Shown in pieces: positions 44,387 through 54,639 of a stretch of DNA of 64,000 nt. The notes under the pieces are model-generated. The model was not told the origin of the DNA and searched no databases. It saw only the letters and a program-made list of their open reading frames with translations. The number at the start of each line of letters is the position of its first letter. Position 1 is the stretch's first letter. The position numbers and the translations under genes are program-made. This DNA comes from Conchocele bisecta (lineage: Eukaryota; Mollusca; Bivalvia; Lucinida; Thyasiridae): positions 1-64,000 of the forward strand of contig JAQRGA010000034.1 of NCBI GenBank assembly GCA_029237695.1, read 5' to 3'.

Positions 44387-44566
44387 GTGGACGTGGAAGG
44401 CTTCCACTCACGGCTGGCCGACCTCACGGAGCAGGTCAGCAACAACAGTCTGCAGATGACACAGATGATGCACATGATGGAGGGCCTGTTGTCACGGCAA
44501 CAACAACGGAGGTCTGGCCACCTCGAGGTCACAGAGATGGCTCGACTGTCGGACGACAACGCATAG
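44380..44566 (+). CDS. TRPM: TRPM channel, terminal exon (coiled coil end and stop)
   Basis: The acceptor is CTCCCATACAG. The exon completes Arg476 and encodes 477-537, then TAG at 44564-44566. VEGFHSRLADLTEQVSNNSL and the following MTQMMHMMEGLL keep heptad-like spacing and align with the TRPM2 coiled coil (QRLASLEEQV). A Gln/Arg patch and a polar tail SDDNA end the protein. No NUDT9-H and no alpha-kinase domain follow in this frame, and I found neither in the 19 kb downstream. A shorter end is possible through the duplicated acceptor at 44211. Confidence 0.9.
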
Positions 44567-44794
44567 TCGCATCTATTGTGCAGGATGGAGAGTCTGATGT
44601 TTCAGCAACAATGGAGGGCTGGCACCTCGATATTTCAGCAACAACACATATCTGCCTCTGTCGTAATGCAGTGTTAGCATTTATTATGACTCACACAATG
44701 TGCTCTTGATGTTGACTTCATATCAGCTTCAGCTCACCCGAGTTAAGATGTTAGTGAGCTTGTATAATATCAACACTTTTTGTCAATGCACCTG
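44567..44794 (+). other. probable 3' UTR start
   Basis: There is no AATAAA between the stop and the next MITE. The first AATAAA is at 44904-44909, inside MITE A. ATTAAA variants are at 45402 and 45434. Confidence 0.45.
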
Positions 44795-45063
44795 TAGCCG
44801 ATTTCACCAAAATTGCATAGTGTACTTATCTTACTAAGTACATTTTGAGGGATTTTTCAATTTAAGGATAAATTTATTAATTTTTATTTGGCTGTGATAA
44901 TGTAATAAATTCAGTTTAATAATTCTGCATACTTTTAATCATCAACTATATGCAGACATTAGTACTATATGAAATATTGATTTTTTGGAAAAAATAACTT
45001 ATTACTCCCTCAAAGCATACTTTGCTACAAAAGTATGCTTAGCAATTTTCGTGAATTCGGCTA
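44795..45063. mobile_element. MITE family A copy downstream of the stop codon
   Basis: TAGCCGATTTCACC and GAATTCGGCTA ends, with perfect CTG duplication (44792-44794 and 45064-45066). The central palindrome has lost one arm. Confidence 0.88.
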
Positions 45064-45775
45064 CTGGTCATCCATTCACGGTGATGCTTCGTGAAGTAAT
45101 TATTTTCTGATTTATTGTTGTTGTACGACTGTCGGACCGTTTTCAATCTATCAAAACAAGTAATGTAACTTGACCATTACTTTATTTAAAAGCTTAGAGA
45201 TTATTCTCAAACATTTGAATGACAAATGTCAGTATTGTATTAGTAACTTCACTTGTGGCCAATTATATGTAAAGTTGATCTGTATAATCTGTGAGAATGG
45301 AATAATTATATTCTCAGATACCAAGGCACCACAGAGAAAATATAGGATGATTGTTTTAAATAGCTTTTTAATGAAAGACAAACTTGGAACATTCTTACAA
45401 AATTAAAAAAATAATGAGCCTGTCATCAGAATGATTAAAAGTGATTGTATAATGTGGCTTTGATTTCTTATCCAAGATGGTCACCATTATTGGCTTTAAA
45501 TGAGGATAAGGTCAGGTTTTCAAGTGAGGAATTCAGATCTTGTGTTCTATTGCGTTTTATTCTTATGTACAATTGTAATGTGGCATTGACATAGCCTGGG
45601 CCCTGAAACCCTGTTGTTTCCAGAAACATATTTATGACTCATTCTCTATTTATTTTCACTACCGTATATTAATTAGACAGCGATTGTAGCATATCATTGA
45701 TTCATATATGTACATGTAATTTATATACTTGCACACTCGGCAATTTAAATTAGTTTTGATATTGTTTTATCGAGT
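45064..45775. other. downstream AT-rich sequence
   Basis: A 78-codon frame (45170-45406) has no recognisable homology or splice context. The stretch may be extended 3' UTR. Confidence 0.35.
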
Positions 45776-45889
45776 CAGGGCCTGTTTGTTCAAATGCTCT
45801 GTTAGCTTAACGGACTGTTAAATCCTTAACAATGTTAAGGATTTAACAGTCCGTTAAGTTAATAGAGGTTTTTAGCAACGGGACCCCGA
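45776..45889. mobile_element. palindromic MITE with hAT-like start
   Basis: CAGGGCCTGTTTGTTCA start. The central palindrome AACGGACTGTTAAATCCTTA / TAAGGATTTAACAGTCCGTT is nearly perfect, and GCAACGGGACCCC ends it. A half copy is near 22568. Confidence 0.75.
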
Positions 45890-46088
45890 TGTTAGATAAC
45901 ATGAGCAGCACAAAGCCACATCTATCATCAGTTGGTTGTCCGTGTCATTTACAGATTGGATTCAAAAGGGACCTTACAACCAGTTTAGACCTGGACCAGT
46001 CCGTACAAATGTGCAGTCTGACGTGAGCCTATATTGATGGCATTCAATGAACTATAGAAGTAATTGTTCTCTGACTATTATGTTTACC

Positions 46089-46334
46089 CTTTCAACACCA
46101 CAGACCTGTATAGTGGTATTGGCAAACAGTGTAGATCCAGATGAGCCGGCTCGTAACGAGCCGTCTCATCAGGATCTGCACATTTTGCAAGTAATTTTCA
46201 TATTTTTGAGAACAAAAACACCCCCTTTTTCGTCAATGGACGGACTAGTCTGAAAATCATTTTGTGACCATTGGATTGGTTGACAAATTAACATATCAAA
46301 TTCCATTCCAGTTACTTAGGGATGAAAAGGTTAG
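46089..46334 (+). mobile_element. MITE family D, complete copy
   Basis: CCTTTCAACACCACAGACC start, GATGAGCCGGCTCG, GGACTAGTCTGAAAATC, CCATTCCAGTTACTTAGGG, then GATGAAAAGG. It is the reference for the unexpanded form. Confidence 0.8.
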
Positions 46335-46387
46335 TGGTTGTGGATCTGGGTCTGTTTTTATAAATGAAAACTTGAATTTACACATAT

Positions 46388-46580
46388 TTAACTCTTTCAC
46401 CCCTAATAAAGTAACTGGAATGGATTTTTAAATGTTAATTTTGCAACCAATTCAATAGTCACAAAATGAGTCTATTGATGAATAAGGAGTGTTTTTGCTC
46501 TCAAAAATATGAAAATTACGTCACGAGCCGGCTCATTTGGATCTAGAATTTTTACCAATTCTGGTGTTGAAAGGGTTAAT
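46388..46580 (-). mobile_element. MITE family D, minus strand
   Basis: CTCTTTCACCCCTAATAAAG start, GAGCCGGCTCATTTGG, and TGGTGTTGAAAGGGTTAA end. Confidence 0.75.
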
Positions 46581-46639
46581 CCATTCAGTCCTGACTTAAA
46601 TTTTGTTGTCTGCTGATTATTTTTATGCCGACAGTCTTG

Positions 46640-47085
46640 GTAGAGCTGGGAGGCGAATATAGTTGTTGACTGTGTCTGTCCATGTGTCCGTCCGTCCATG
46701 ACTCGGATTAAGAAGCTTGCCGGAGTTTCTTAATTCTGTCATAACTTCTGCATCCCTTGAAAAATTACTTTTAACATTGCAATACATCATACTTATGCAC
46801 AAATACCAGACATCCATGCTGCCCTGTATATGACCATGAAATTTGGCCTGCACAATTTTAACACTTTTAATTCTGTCATAACTTCTATATACCCGAAGTA
46901 TTTCTTTAATATTTCAGTGCATCATACTTATGCACAAATGCCACACATCACTGCCGACCTTAATATGACCTTGAACTTAGAAGTTTCTCAATTCTGTCAT
47001 CACTTCTAGATATCTGTAAGGATTTGTTTAACATTAAGAAGTTTGCCCAAGTTTCTCCAATCTGCCACCAGCTGCATTCATGCTG
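46640..47085. mobile_element. pearl-like fragment inside a MITE B relic
   Basis: CCATGTGTCCGTCCGTCCATG is followed by three short cores (GTTTCTTAATTCTGTCATAACTTCT, CATCATACTTATGCACAAA). TGTCTGCTG (46608) and AGCATACGA (47130) outside look like remains of family B. Confidence 0.5.
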
Positions 47086-47635
47086 TCAAAGCAGGTTTTT
47101 ATTGAGAAAAAAAAGACAAAATATGAAAAAACAGCATACGAACATTGTGAGAATAAACCCTAATAATACCTCACATATGTCACTGTCTTTCATACACAGG
47201 GTAACGTATCAAATGAGACTATGCCTTATTGGGTTAACGAATATTCATAAAGGATATTGGAATTTGGTAAACAAGTTGTTGATGATGGATTATGTAAATG
47301 GCAAATACACAGTGACATATAGCATATCTTTTCTCGTTCTATTTGTACAATTTCAATGCAATAATCTCTTTGTTATACCTCATGATATTTCATAGGTAAC
47401 AAACATCGATAGCACATGGATATCACGCACGAAAATTGGTCCAAATGTTTTTCTGACCAGTGTGGCTGTGGATCAGCTTGCACACCCGCATGTTCTGATC
47501 AGGACATTACAGTGTTAACCTGTGAAACAGAGACGATGCTGGTAACAACCATTAGATTGACACTGGTCAGAACCCCCAGGTGGATCAATTGTATTGTGAT
47601 GCATCACTAATATGACATTTTCGTGTTTCATATCA
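47086..47635. other. nothing recognised
   Basis: Frames of 123 and 64 codons lack homology or splice context. Confidence 0.35.
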
Positions 47636-47781
47636 ACCCTGCACTTGACAGGCATTTTTATGCCCTCTATGCGATAGCAAGGGGGGCATATTGTGTTGCT
47701 CTTGAGGTTCCATATGTCCATATATATGTCCGTCTGTGTACATTTAGTGATTTACGTCGAAAAGTCAAAAATGTTTGTAAG

Positions 47782-47984
47782 TGAAAAAATGAAAGTGAAA
47801 GGGTTTAACATCCCAGAAACAGCTAAGGGCATATAGAGACGGGACCACAGTTTAAAGTCTCGTCTGACAGACCAGTGGGATGGAAATACTATGAAAGTCT
47901 TTTTGATGCCCAAGGCGAGGTTTGAACCCACAACCTCCAGATTGGAAATCAGGTGTTCTGCCCCTAGGCCACTACCCATCCCTC
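47782..47984 (-). mobile_element. tRNA-derived SINE with target duplication
   Basis: Minus-strand copy: head at the right (GAGGGATGGGTAGTGGCC), B box GGGTTCAAACCTCGCC, tail at the left. AAAAATGTTTGTAAG (47767-47781) and AAAAAGTTTGTAAG (47985-47998) flank it. The host, a pearl-like element, is uninterrupted near 51765-51840. Confidence 0.9.
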
Positions 47985-48063
47985 AAAAAGTTTGTAAGAG
48001 TTTCCAGTTAGAGTCCAGTATGCCACGGGGGCATATCTTATTTTACAAACATAATGTCTATAG

Positions 48064-48600
48064 TCTGTTTCATGAAAGCTGCCCAAATTTTACGGCTATA
48101 TAGACAATTCAAAAACATTATTATTTTCGATAATATTAAATTAAAGGAAAATTTAAGAATGAGCCTTCTTTTTATTTCGTGAAATTTGGTCAAATATTGC
48201 TTTTATTACGAAAAATTGATTTCTCTATGGGAATTTAACATGGGGGAAAAAGAGGTAAGGCAGTGTGGGAGGAGTCAAAAAACAAACAATTTTGGAAATT
48301 GACTCCGAAACCTGACTAGATAGCTTGGATATGATCTAACTAAGAAAACAAAAGTTAAATTTTAAAAATCGGTCCAGTATTTCTGAAATTCAAAAAAATT
48401 TCCCCATGTTAAATCCCCATAGACATCTTGAAGATGTCTATGGGGATTTAACATGGGGAAATTTTGTTTTCGCAATAAAATCAATATTTGACCAAATTTC
48501 ACGAAATAAAAATTTTTCTTTTAATTTAATATTATCCAAAAAAATCTTGTTTTTGAATTGTTTATATAGCCGTAAAATTTGGGCAGCTTTCGTGAAACAG
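48064..48600. mobile_element. long fold-back MITE of about 537 bp
   Basis: CTGTTTCATGAAAGCTGCCC and its near complement bound arms of roughly 200 bp that include ACGGCTATATA and TTTCGTGAAATTTGG. The centre (about 48397-48466) is a palindrome on CCCCATAGACATCTT / AAGATGTCTATGGGG. Confidence 0.85.
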
Positions 48601-48673
48601 ACAGTAGTTTATATTACTTATCTGTAAATGGGGTTTACTGAGGTTTATGGCATTTGTGGCCAGTCTAGCTCCT

Positions 48674-48915
48674 GGGGCCCGTTTCACTAAACTATGTACG
48701 ACTAAAATGTTCGTAAGCGCAAATTTAGGATCGTCTGTAAATTTCAATTGATGGATTTACATTTATTGAGCATAGGCTGCATATGCAGCCTATGCTCAAT
48801 AAATGTAAATCCAATAATTGTTTACAAGAAAACTTTGTTACTGTGATATTTACAGACTATCATAATTATGCGCTTACGAACATTTTAGTCTTACAAAGTT
48901 TAGTGAAACGGCCCC
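48674..48915. mobile_element. MITE family E copy inside a MITE C relic
   Basis: GGGGCCCGTTTCACTAAACT and AAGTTTAGTGAAACGGCCCC bound the same central palindrome as 20787-21034. The flanks GTCTAGCTCCT and CCTGATCTGG rejoin to the MITE C motif TAGCTCCTGATC with CCT repeated. Confidence 0.88.
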
Positions 48916-49551
48916 CTGATCTGGTAGCATGATCATGCAATATGATAGTATGTACCTCCAGTTGAGAAAAGGTATCCAAAGACATTGGTGGCTAATCTAG
49001 GTCCTAATCACTTGCACAATAATTTCTTTGTTGACAGAAAAATAAGCATGCCTGAACAGTGTTTTGTGTAGGTTCGATCACTTGTTCAATGGAACCTAAC
49101 CTGATCAGACTGTGTCTCTGGTCGCATAAATCATAATGTACCATTGTCAGCATACGGTTAAGTAATGTTAGAAGCACAACAGCTTTTTTGCCTTACAATG
49201 CTGAATTAAATGTTGTCGTCTGCTGTTTATATTTTAATTTTCATGTTTTTCTTGAGAAAAAAATAAAATATGACACAACACAGCAGACGAAAAATTTAGG
49301 TTTTCGCCTTTTATAGGTTAAGTAGCTGAAGAATGAACAGTGCATACCCAGATCAGATTGCACGGATGCACAGGCGGAAATGGGCCTAACCTGATCGCCG
49401 TGGCTATAAGCTCCATTCTAATGCACTCTCTATAAATATCACGCAATCTGATTGGCTGATGGTCATACATTACAGGTATATCATTGTTGATGAACGGTCG
49501 CAAATTATTTCAATATGTATTCCTACGCCAGTAAAGGAGTGCATTAGAAAT
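48916..49551. other. mostly unrecognised; relic of MITE B
   Basis: GTCGTCTGCTG and CAGCAGACGA at 49215-49290 mark a decayed MITE B. Confidence 0.45.
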
Positions 49552-49680
49552 AGGTTAACCGCATTATAATTTTGAAATTTGTGGCATATATCAGAAAATG
49601 ATAGGTCGGAAAACATGTTTTCCGACCTATCATTTTCTGATATACGCCACAAATTTCAAAATTACAATACAGTTAACCCT
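49552..49680. mobile_element. palindromic MITE
   Basis: AGGTTAACCGCATTATAATT start. The arms pair over about 55 bp through TGATAGGTCGGAAAACATG and its complement. End CAGTTAACCCT. Confidence 0.85.
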
Positions 49681-49922
49681 ATATTCTCCCATCATGGTAG
49701 CATTTGTTCATACATTTTAGTATTTCTGTGTTTACTATCATTGTTTTCTACTTTTTGTATTACTTGTGTAAGAATTTTACTTTTGTACTTTCTGACAGTG
49801 TATCCGTCCTTGGGCAGGTTGTGAGTGTGAGATTAGATATTGAACCCAGTTACGATTGGCTGACGCATGTATAGCTTAGCTGACATGTCACATGTGGACA
49901 ACAGATATTTTATATGATATGT

Positions 49923-49994
49923 TTGCGGCCAGCATAGCCCCATATCAGACTGCGCATCCGCGCAGTCTGATATGGGGCTATGCTGGCCGCAATT
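49923..49994. repeat. near-perfect palindrome
   Basis: TTGCGGCCAGCATAGCCCC...GGGGCTATGCTGGCCGCAA around GCGCATCCGCGC. Its sequence is a compressed form of the MITE C ends. Confidence 0.9.
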
Positions 49995-50262
49995 TATTCA
50001 CAGATGTTGCTTTGCTGTTGTCTGAAAAGCTATTATATCATAGTCATACTGTGTGAAAGATGGTAAAGCTTTCTCAATTAGGGTAAAATTAATTGACCAT
50101 ATATGTATACAGTGAATAGTTTTCTCCATAAATGTATATGTTGTGACCACCTTTGCTGAATTGTTGACATGGTTAAAATGAATGGTTATATTAAATAATA
50201 GGATTGAGAGTGAACATTTTGCACCCCAGTAGTATTGTGAATGTTATTATATGTTTGATCAG
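49995..50262. other. AT-rich, nothing recognised
   Basis: No feature seen. Confidence 0.35.
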
Positions 50263-50565
50263 TAGCCTATTTCATCAACATTGCAAAGTATACTTTAGTA
50301 GCAAAGTATACTTTGAGGGAGAAATTTTCAATTTTATGATAAATTTATTAATTTTTATTATACTGAATTTATTACATTATCACAGCCAATTTGGCTGTGC
50401 TAATGTAATAAATTCAGTATAATAATTCTGCATACTTTTAATCATGAAATATATGCATTTGTTAGTTCTATATGAAATAATGCATTTCTGGAAAAATAAA
50501 TGATTACTCCCTCAAAGTATACTTTGCTAGTAAAGTATACTTTGCAATGTTGATGAAATCGGCTA
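50263..50565. mobile_element. MITE family A copy
   Basis: TAGCCTATTTCATC and GATGAAATCGGCTA with CAG on both sides (50260-50262 and 50566-50568). The central palindrome is intact except for one base. Confidence 0.92.
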
Positions 50566-50599
50566 CAGGTAACAAGCTTTGCATTGGCCTAACCTGACT

Positions 50600-51175
50600 G
50601 ATAAACCCCTCAGGTACGTTTTTATCTTTGGCTCTTTTGTTACCTGGGAATTGAATAGGGTTATTGCCCATTATAAAAGTAGTAAGATTATTAATGATCC
50701 TACTGCTTTTGGGAGGGGGGCCAAGTGATTCTGGTGTGGCGAGAACCTGGCATCAGATCAGGATTATTCTGATTTCAGGAATGAATATATAGTTTGTTGT
50801 CGAGCCCGCTTGCGGAAAGCAAGACATAGTGATCACAATGATGTCCAGGTGTCGTGCATCCGAAATCTGCGTTAAAGTTTTTAAATACCTTATATCTCTG
50901 CAGTACTAAGTCACAGTGACTTGAAACTTCATATGCTTATTAGTCATCATCCATATATTCATGCTGTGTCCCACTCATGCGGCCCCCGTGCCCAAGGTCA
51001 AATGCCTCGGCGGGCTCGACATGCGGGCCGCAGCCATCTGGTTTGTTGTAAATGTTCAGTTCTGATCTTGGGATTTTCCCCCCATTTGTACAGGTAATAT
51101 ATGGGATTTAGTACTAAACCCATTGACACGGTCTTAAATGACCCTAGCTGTTGATAGGCCATTAAACCCCAGCAA
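50600..51175 (+). mobile_element. family S copy interrupted by a short element
   Basis: Left: GGTACGTTTTTATCTTTGGC, GGGAGGGGGGCCAAGTGATT. Right: TGTAAATGTTCAGTTCTGAT, CCCTAGCTGTTGATAGGCC-ATTAAACCCC. The element at 50806-51045 splits it. Confidence 0.75.
50806..51045 (+). mobile_element. short Helentron-like/pearl relative
   Basis: TCGAGCCCGCTTGCGGAAAG start, one core (CTTATATCTCTGCAGTACT, CATCATCCATATATTCATG), GTCAAATGCCTCGGCGGGC, and end GCCGCAGCCATCTGG|T. A shorter copy with the same ends is at 54835-54971. Confidence 0.65.
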
Positions 51176-51308
51176 ATGCAGCCTATGCTCAATAAATGTA
51201 AATCCAATAATTGTTTACAAGAAAACATTGTTTATGTGACATTTACAGACTATCATAATTTTGCACTTACGAACATTTTAGTTGTACAAAGTTTAGAAAA
51301 ACGGCCCC
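51172..51308. mobile_element. MITE family E, right half
   Basis: Starts at the palindrome centre (ATGCAGCCTATGCTCAATAA) and runs to AAACGGCCCC. Confidence 0.8.
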
Positions 51309-51485
51309 TAGGAACTTCACTGTTTATTGGTGCAATGTGCCTTATTTTGTCAATTATTATCCCCTGCTCAGAACATTTGCATTTTATAATTGTCTTTCAT
51401 GCTTTGTATTTCAGATTTGATATTATTTATCTAATGGTAACTTTCTATTAATTAGCTTGGCAGCTGTACTATTGCCTGTTATATG

Positions 51486-51845
51486 CCTCCTATGCGATAT
51501 TGTGTTGCTCTTGAGGTTCCGTCCATATGTCGTAAGTCTGGCATCAGATCAGGATCATTCTGATTTCAGGGCTTTATATATTTTTTTTATTTTAAATATT
51601 CAGTTCTGATTTTGGGATTTTCCCCCTATTTGCACAGGTAATATATGGGATTTAGTGCTAAACCCATCGACCCGGCCTTAAATGACGTTAGCTGTTGATA
51701 GGCCGTTAAACCCCAACAAACAAACAAAATGTCCGTCCGTCCATCTGTGTACATTTACGTCAACAAGTTTGTAAGAGTTTCTCCAGTGATGAGTCCAGTA
51801 TGCCACAGGCGCATATCCATGTTTTACAAACATAATGTCTAGTTA
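51486..51845 (+). mobile_element. pearl-like element holding a family S insertion
   Basis: CTCCTATGCGATATTGTGTTG start, family S piece 51540-51730 with an (AAAC)n tail, then GTCCGTCCGTCCATC, GTCCAGTATGCCACAGG and TAATGTCTAG|T. The same host with a SINE instead is at 47650-48060. Confidence 0.65.
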
Positions 51846-51939
51846 CATGTTTCTTCTTTATTATTATTATTATGCACTATAATTCTACACTGATCATGTA
51901 TTGAAATAATGACAAATGCATTGTACTCTGATGCTCTTT

Positions 51940-52150
51940 TATTTTTTGTCGTCTGCTGTTTATTGTTTATTTTCTATTTTCCATTTTTATCATCAAAAAC
52001 ATGCTTTGACAGCACTTTAGAATAATTTACAATATGCTTTGGAAATGATTCTGAAGTGCTGTCAAACCATGTTGTTATTGAGAAATCAGTTGAGATATAA
52101 AAGCAACAGCAGACGACAATTGTTGTGTGTAGCGGTCTAAGGGTCAACTG
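51940..52150. mobile_element. MITE family B copy
   Basis: TTGTCGTCTGCTG / CAGCAGACGACAA sub-terminal repeats and GACAGCACTTTAGAA / TTCTGAAGTGCTGTC arms. Confidence 0.8.
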
Positions 52151-52309
52151 AATTCTTTTCTACCATAATATTTTAAAAGTTGTAAATGTATACATACGAA
52201 TGAATACATGTACTAACCAACTTTCCCGAAATATTTTATCCATGTTGGTCTTAGCTGGCACGTCTTTCACAGGGTTCGGTGTACAACCAACACCCTTCGC
52301 AGTGTCCAG

Positions 52310-52630
52310 TAGCCTATTTCACCAACATTGCAAAGTATACTTTTCTAGCAAAGTATACTTTCCTAGCAAAGTATATTTTCGGGGAAAAATGTTCAATTTT
52401 AGGATAAATTTATTATTTTTTATTATACTGAATTTATTACATTATCACAGCCATTTTGGCTGTGATAATGTAATAAATTCAGTATAATAATTCTGCATAC
52501 TTATAGTATTCAAATATATGCAGTCGTTAGTTCTATAGGACATTATGCATTTCGGGAAAAATAAATGATTTCTCCCTCAAAATATACTTTCATAGAAAAG
52601 TATACTTTGCAATGTTAGTGAAATCGGCTG
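52310..52630. mobile_element. MITE family A copy
   Basis: TAGCCTATTTCACC and GTGAAATCGGCTG with CAG both sides. The empty site is visible at 54310-54332 (AGTGTCCAGGGCCTACC). Confidence 0.92.
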
Positions 52631-53022
52631 CAGGGTCTACCAGTTACCCTGCTGGGCTTCTAGATGTTGCAAGTGGGTGGGCGGGTGGTTGGTTGGGTGA
52701 ACGTGACGGCGTAAATTAACGGTAGGATTCCTCCTTATAGGGCCCCGTGCAGGCACCGGGGCGGGATCAACTGATCCTGAGAATAGTGCTGCGGTAGCCA
52801 TTGCTTGTCTGTCGTAAAAGGCGACTAAACTGGCTTAACGATTGGGTTCATACTTTCCGGAACCCACTATACCGGATTTGGCCCTCATGTACATTTTTGG
52901 CTTTCTTGTATGTGAGAGTTGAGTCGGGCTATGCCCCATATATAAAAGTAAGATTAGCGCTAATCCTATTACTTTTAGGGGATGGGATAAATGATGCTGG
53001 TGTGGCGAGGGCCTGGCACCAG

Positions 53023-53324
53023 TAGCCTATTTCATCAACATTGCAAAGTTAACTTTAGTAGCAAAGTATACTTTGAGGGAGAAATTTTCAATTTTATGAT
53101 AAATTTATTAATTTTTATTATACTGAATGTATTACATTATCACAGCCAATTTGGCTGTGATAATGTAATAAATTCAGTATAATTAATGCATACTTTTAAT
53201 CATGAAATATATGCATTTGTTAGTTCTATATGAAATAATGCATTTCAGGAAAAAATAAATGATTACTCCCTCAAAGTATACTTTGCTAGTAAAGTATACT
53301 TTGCAATGTTGATGAAATCGGCTA
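53023..53324. mobile_element. MITE family A copy
   Basis: TAGCCTATTTCATC and GATGAAATCGGCTA with CAG both sides. The empty site is in the neighbouring duplicate at 53650-53665 (TGGCACCAGATCAGG). Confidence 0.95.
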
Positions 53325-54332
53325 CAGATCAGGTTGTTCTAATTTCAGGACTGAATATATATTTTGATTGTAAATATTGAGTTCTGAAGTTGGGATTTAC
53401 CCCCCTCGGACAGGTGGATACGGGACTCGACCCCGTTGACCCGTCTGCGTGTAGACTCTCTGAGGCTTGTACCTCCATGTCAGAAAAGCGGACGTTAAAC
53501 CCTATTCACTCACTCACTCACTCATGTACATTTTTGGCTTTCTTGTATGTGAGAGTTGAGTCGGGCTATGCCCCATATATAAAAGTAAGATTAGCGCTAA
53601 TCCTATTACTTTTAGGGGATGGGATAAATGATGCTGGTGTGGCGAGGGCCTGGCACCAGATCAGGTTGTTCTAATTTCAGGACTGAATATATATTTTAAT
53701 TGTAAATATTGAGTTCTGAAGTTGGGATTTACCCCCCTTGGACAGGTGGATACGGGACACGACCCCGTTGACCCGTCTGCGTGTAGACTCCCTGAGGCTT
53801 GTACCTCTATGTCAGAAAAGCGGACGTTAAACCCTATTCACTCACTCACTCACTCCTCCTTATAGGAATCACGATTTGCCTGGTTTTTATCTTTGGCTCT
53901 TTTGTTACCTGGGAGTTGAATTGGGTTATTGGGTTATTGCCCATTATAAAAGTAATAAGATTATTACTGATCCTACTGCTTTTGGGAGGGGGCCAAGTGA
54001 TTCGGGTGTGGCGAGGACCTGGCATCAGATCAGGATTATTCTGATTTCAGGGCTGAATATATAGTTTTGTTATTGTAAATATTCAGTTCTGATTTTGGGA
54101 TTTTCCCCCCATTTGTACATGTACTTGTACAGGTAATATATGGGATTTAGTACTAAACCCGTTGACCCGGTCTTAAATGACCATAGCTGTTGATAGGCCG
54201 TTAATCCCCAACAAACAAACATGTACTAACCAACTTTCCCTATATATTTTATCCATGTTGGTCTTAGTTGGCACGTCTTTCACCGGGTTCGGTGTTCAAC
54301 CAACACCCTTCGCAGTGTCCAGGGCCTACCAG

Positions 54333-54633
54333 TAGCCCATTTCATCAACATTGCAAAGTATACTTTAGTAGCAAAGTATACTTTGAGGGAGTAATTTTCA
54401 ATTTTATGATAAATTTATTATTATACTGAATTTATTACATTATCACAGCCAATTTGGCTGTGATAATGTAATAAATTCAGTATAATAATTCTGCATACTT
54501 TTAATCATGAAATATATGCATTTGTTAGTTCTATATGAAATAATGCATTTCAGGAAAAATAAGTGATTACTCCCTCAAAGTATACTTTGCTAGTAAAGTA
54601 CAGTATACTTTGCAATGTTGATGAAATAGGCTA
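54333..54633. mobile_element. MITE family A copy
   Basis: TAGCCCATTTCATC and GATGAAATAGGCTA with CAG left, CTG right. The empty site is at 52636-52655 (CTACCAGTTACCCTGCTGG). Confidence 0.93.
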
Positions 54634-54639
54634 CTGTTA

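Larger units (their letters stand above)
52200..54230 (+). mobile_element. cluster of family S copies with MITE A insertions
   Basis: Two near-identical segments (52880-53500 and 53520-53860) each carry GAGTTGAGTCGGGCTATGCC, GGGATAAATGATGCTGG and a tail CGGACGTTAAACCCTATTCA-(CTCA)n. A third copy (53850-54220) ends CATAGCTGTTGATAGGCCG-TTAATCCCC. MITE A interrupts at 52310-52630 and 53023-53324. Confidence 0.75.

Noticed and set aside
45170..45406. 78-codon frame after the channel gene
   Set aside because: No recognisable family, no splice or promoter context, and AT-rich like the surrounding non-coding DNA.
53020..53327. TA as the target duplication of MITE A (mariner-like reading)
   Set aside because: The empty sites contain no TA at the insertion point. 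Only CAG or CTG accounts for occupied and empty forms.
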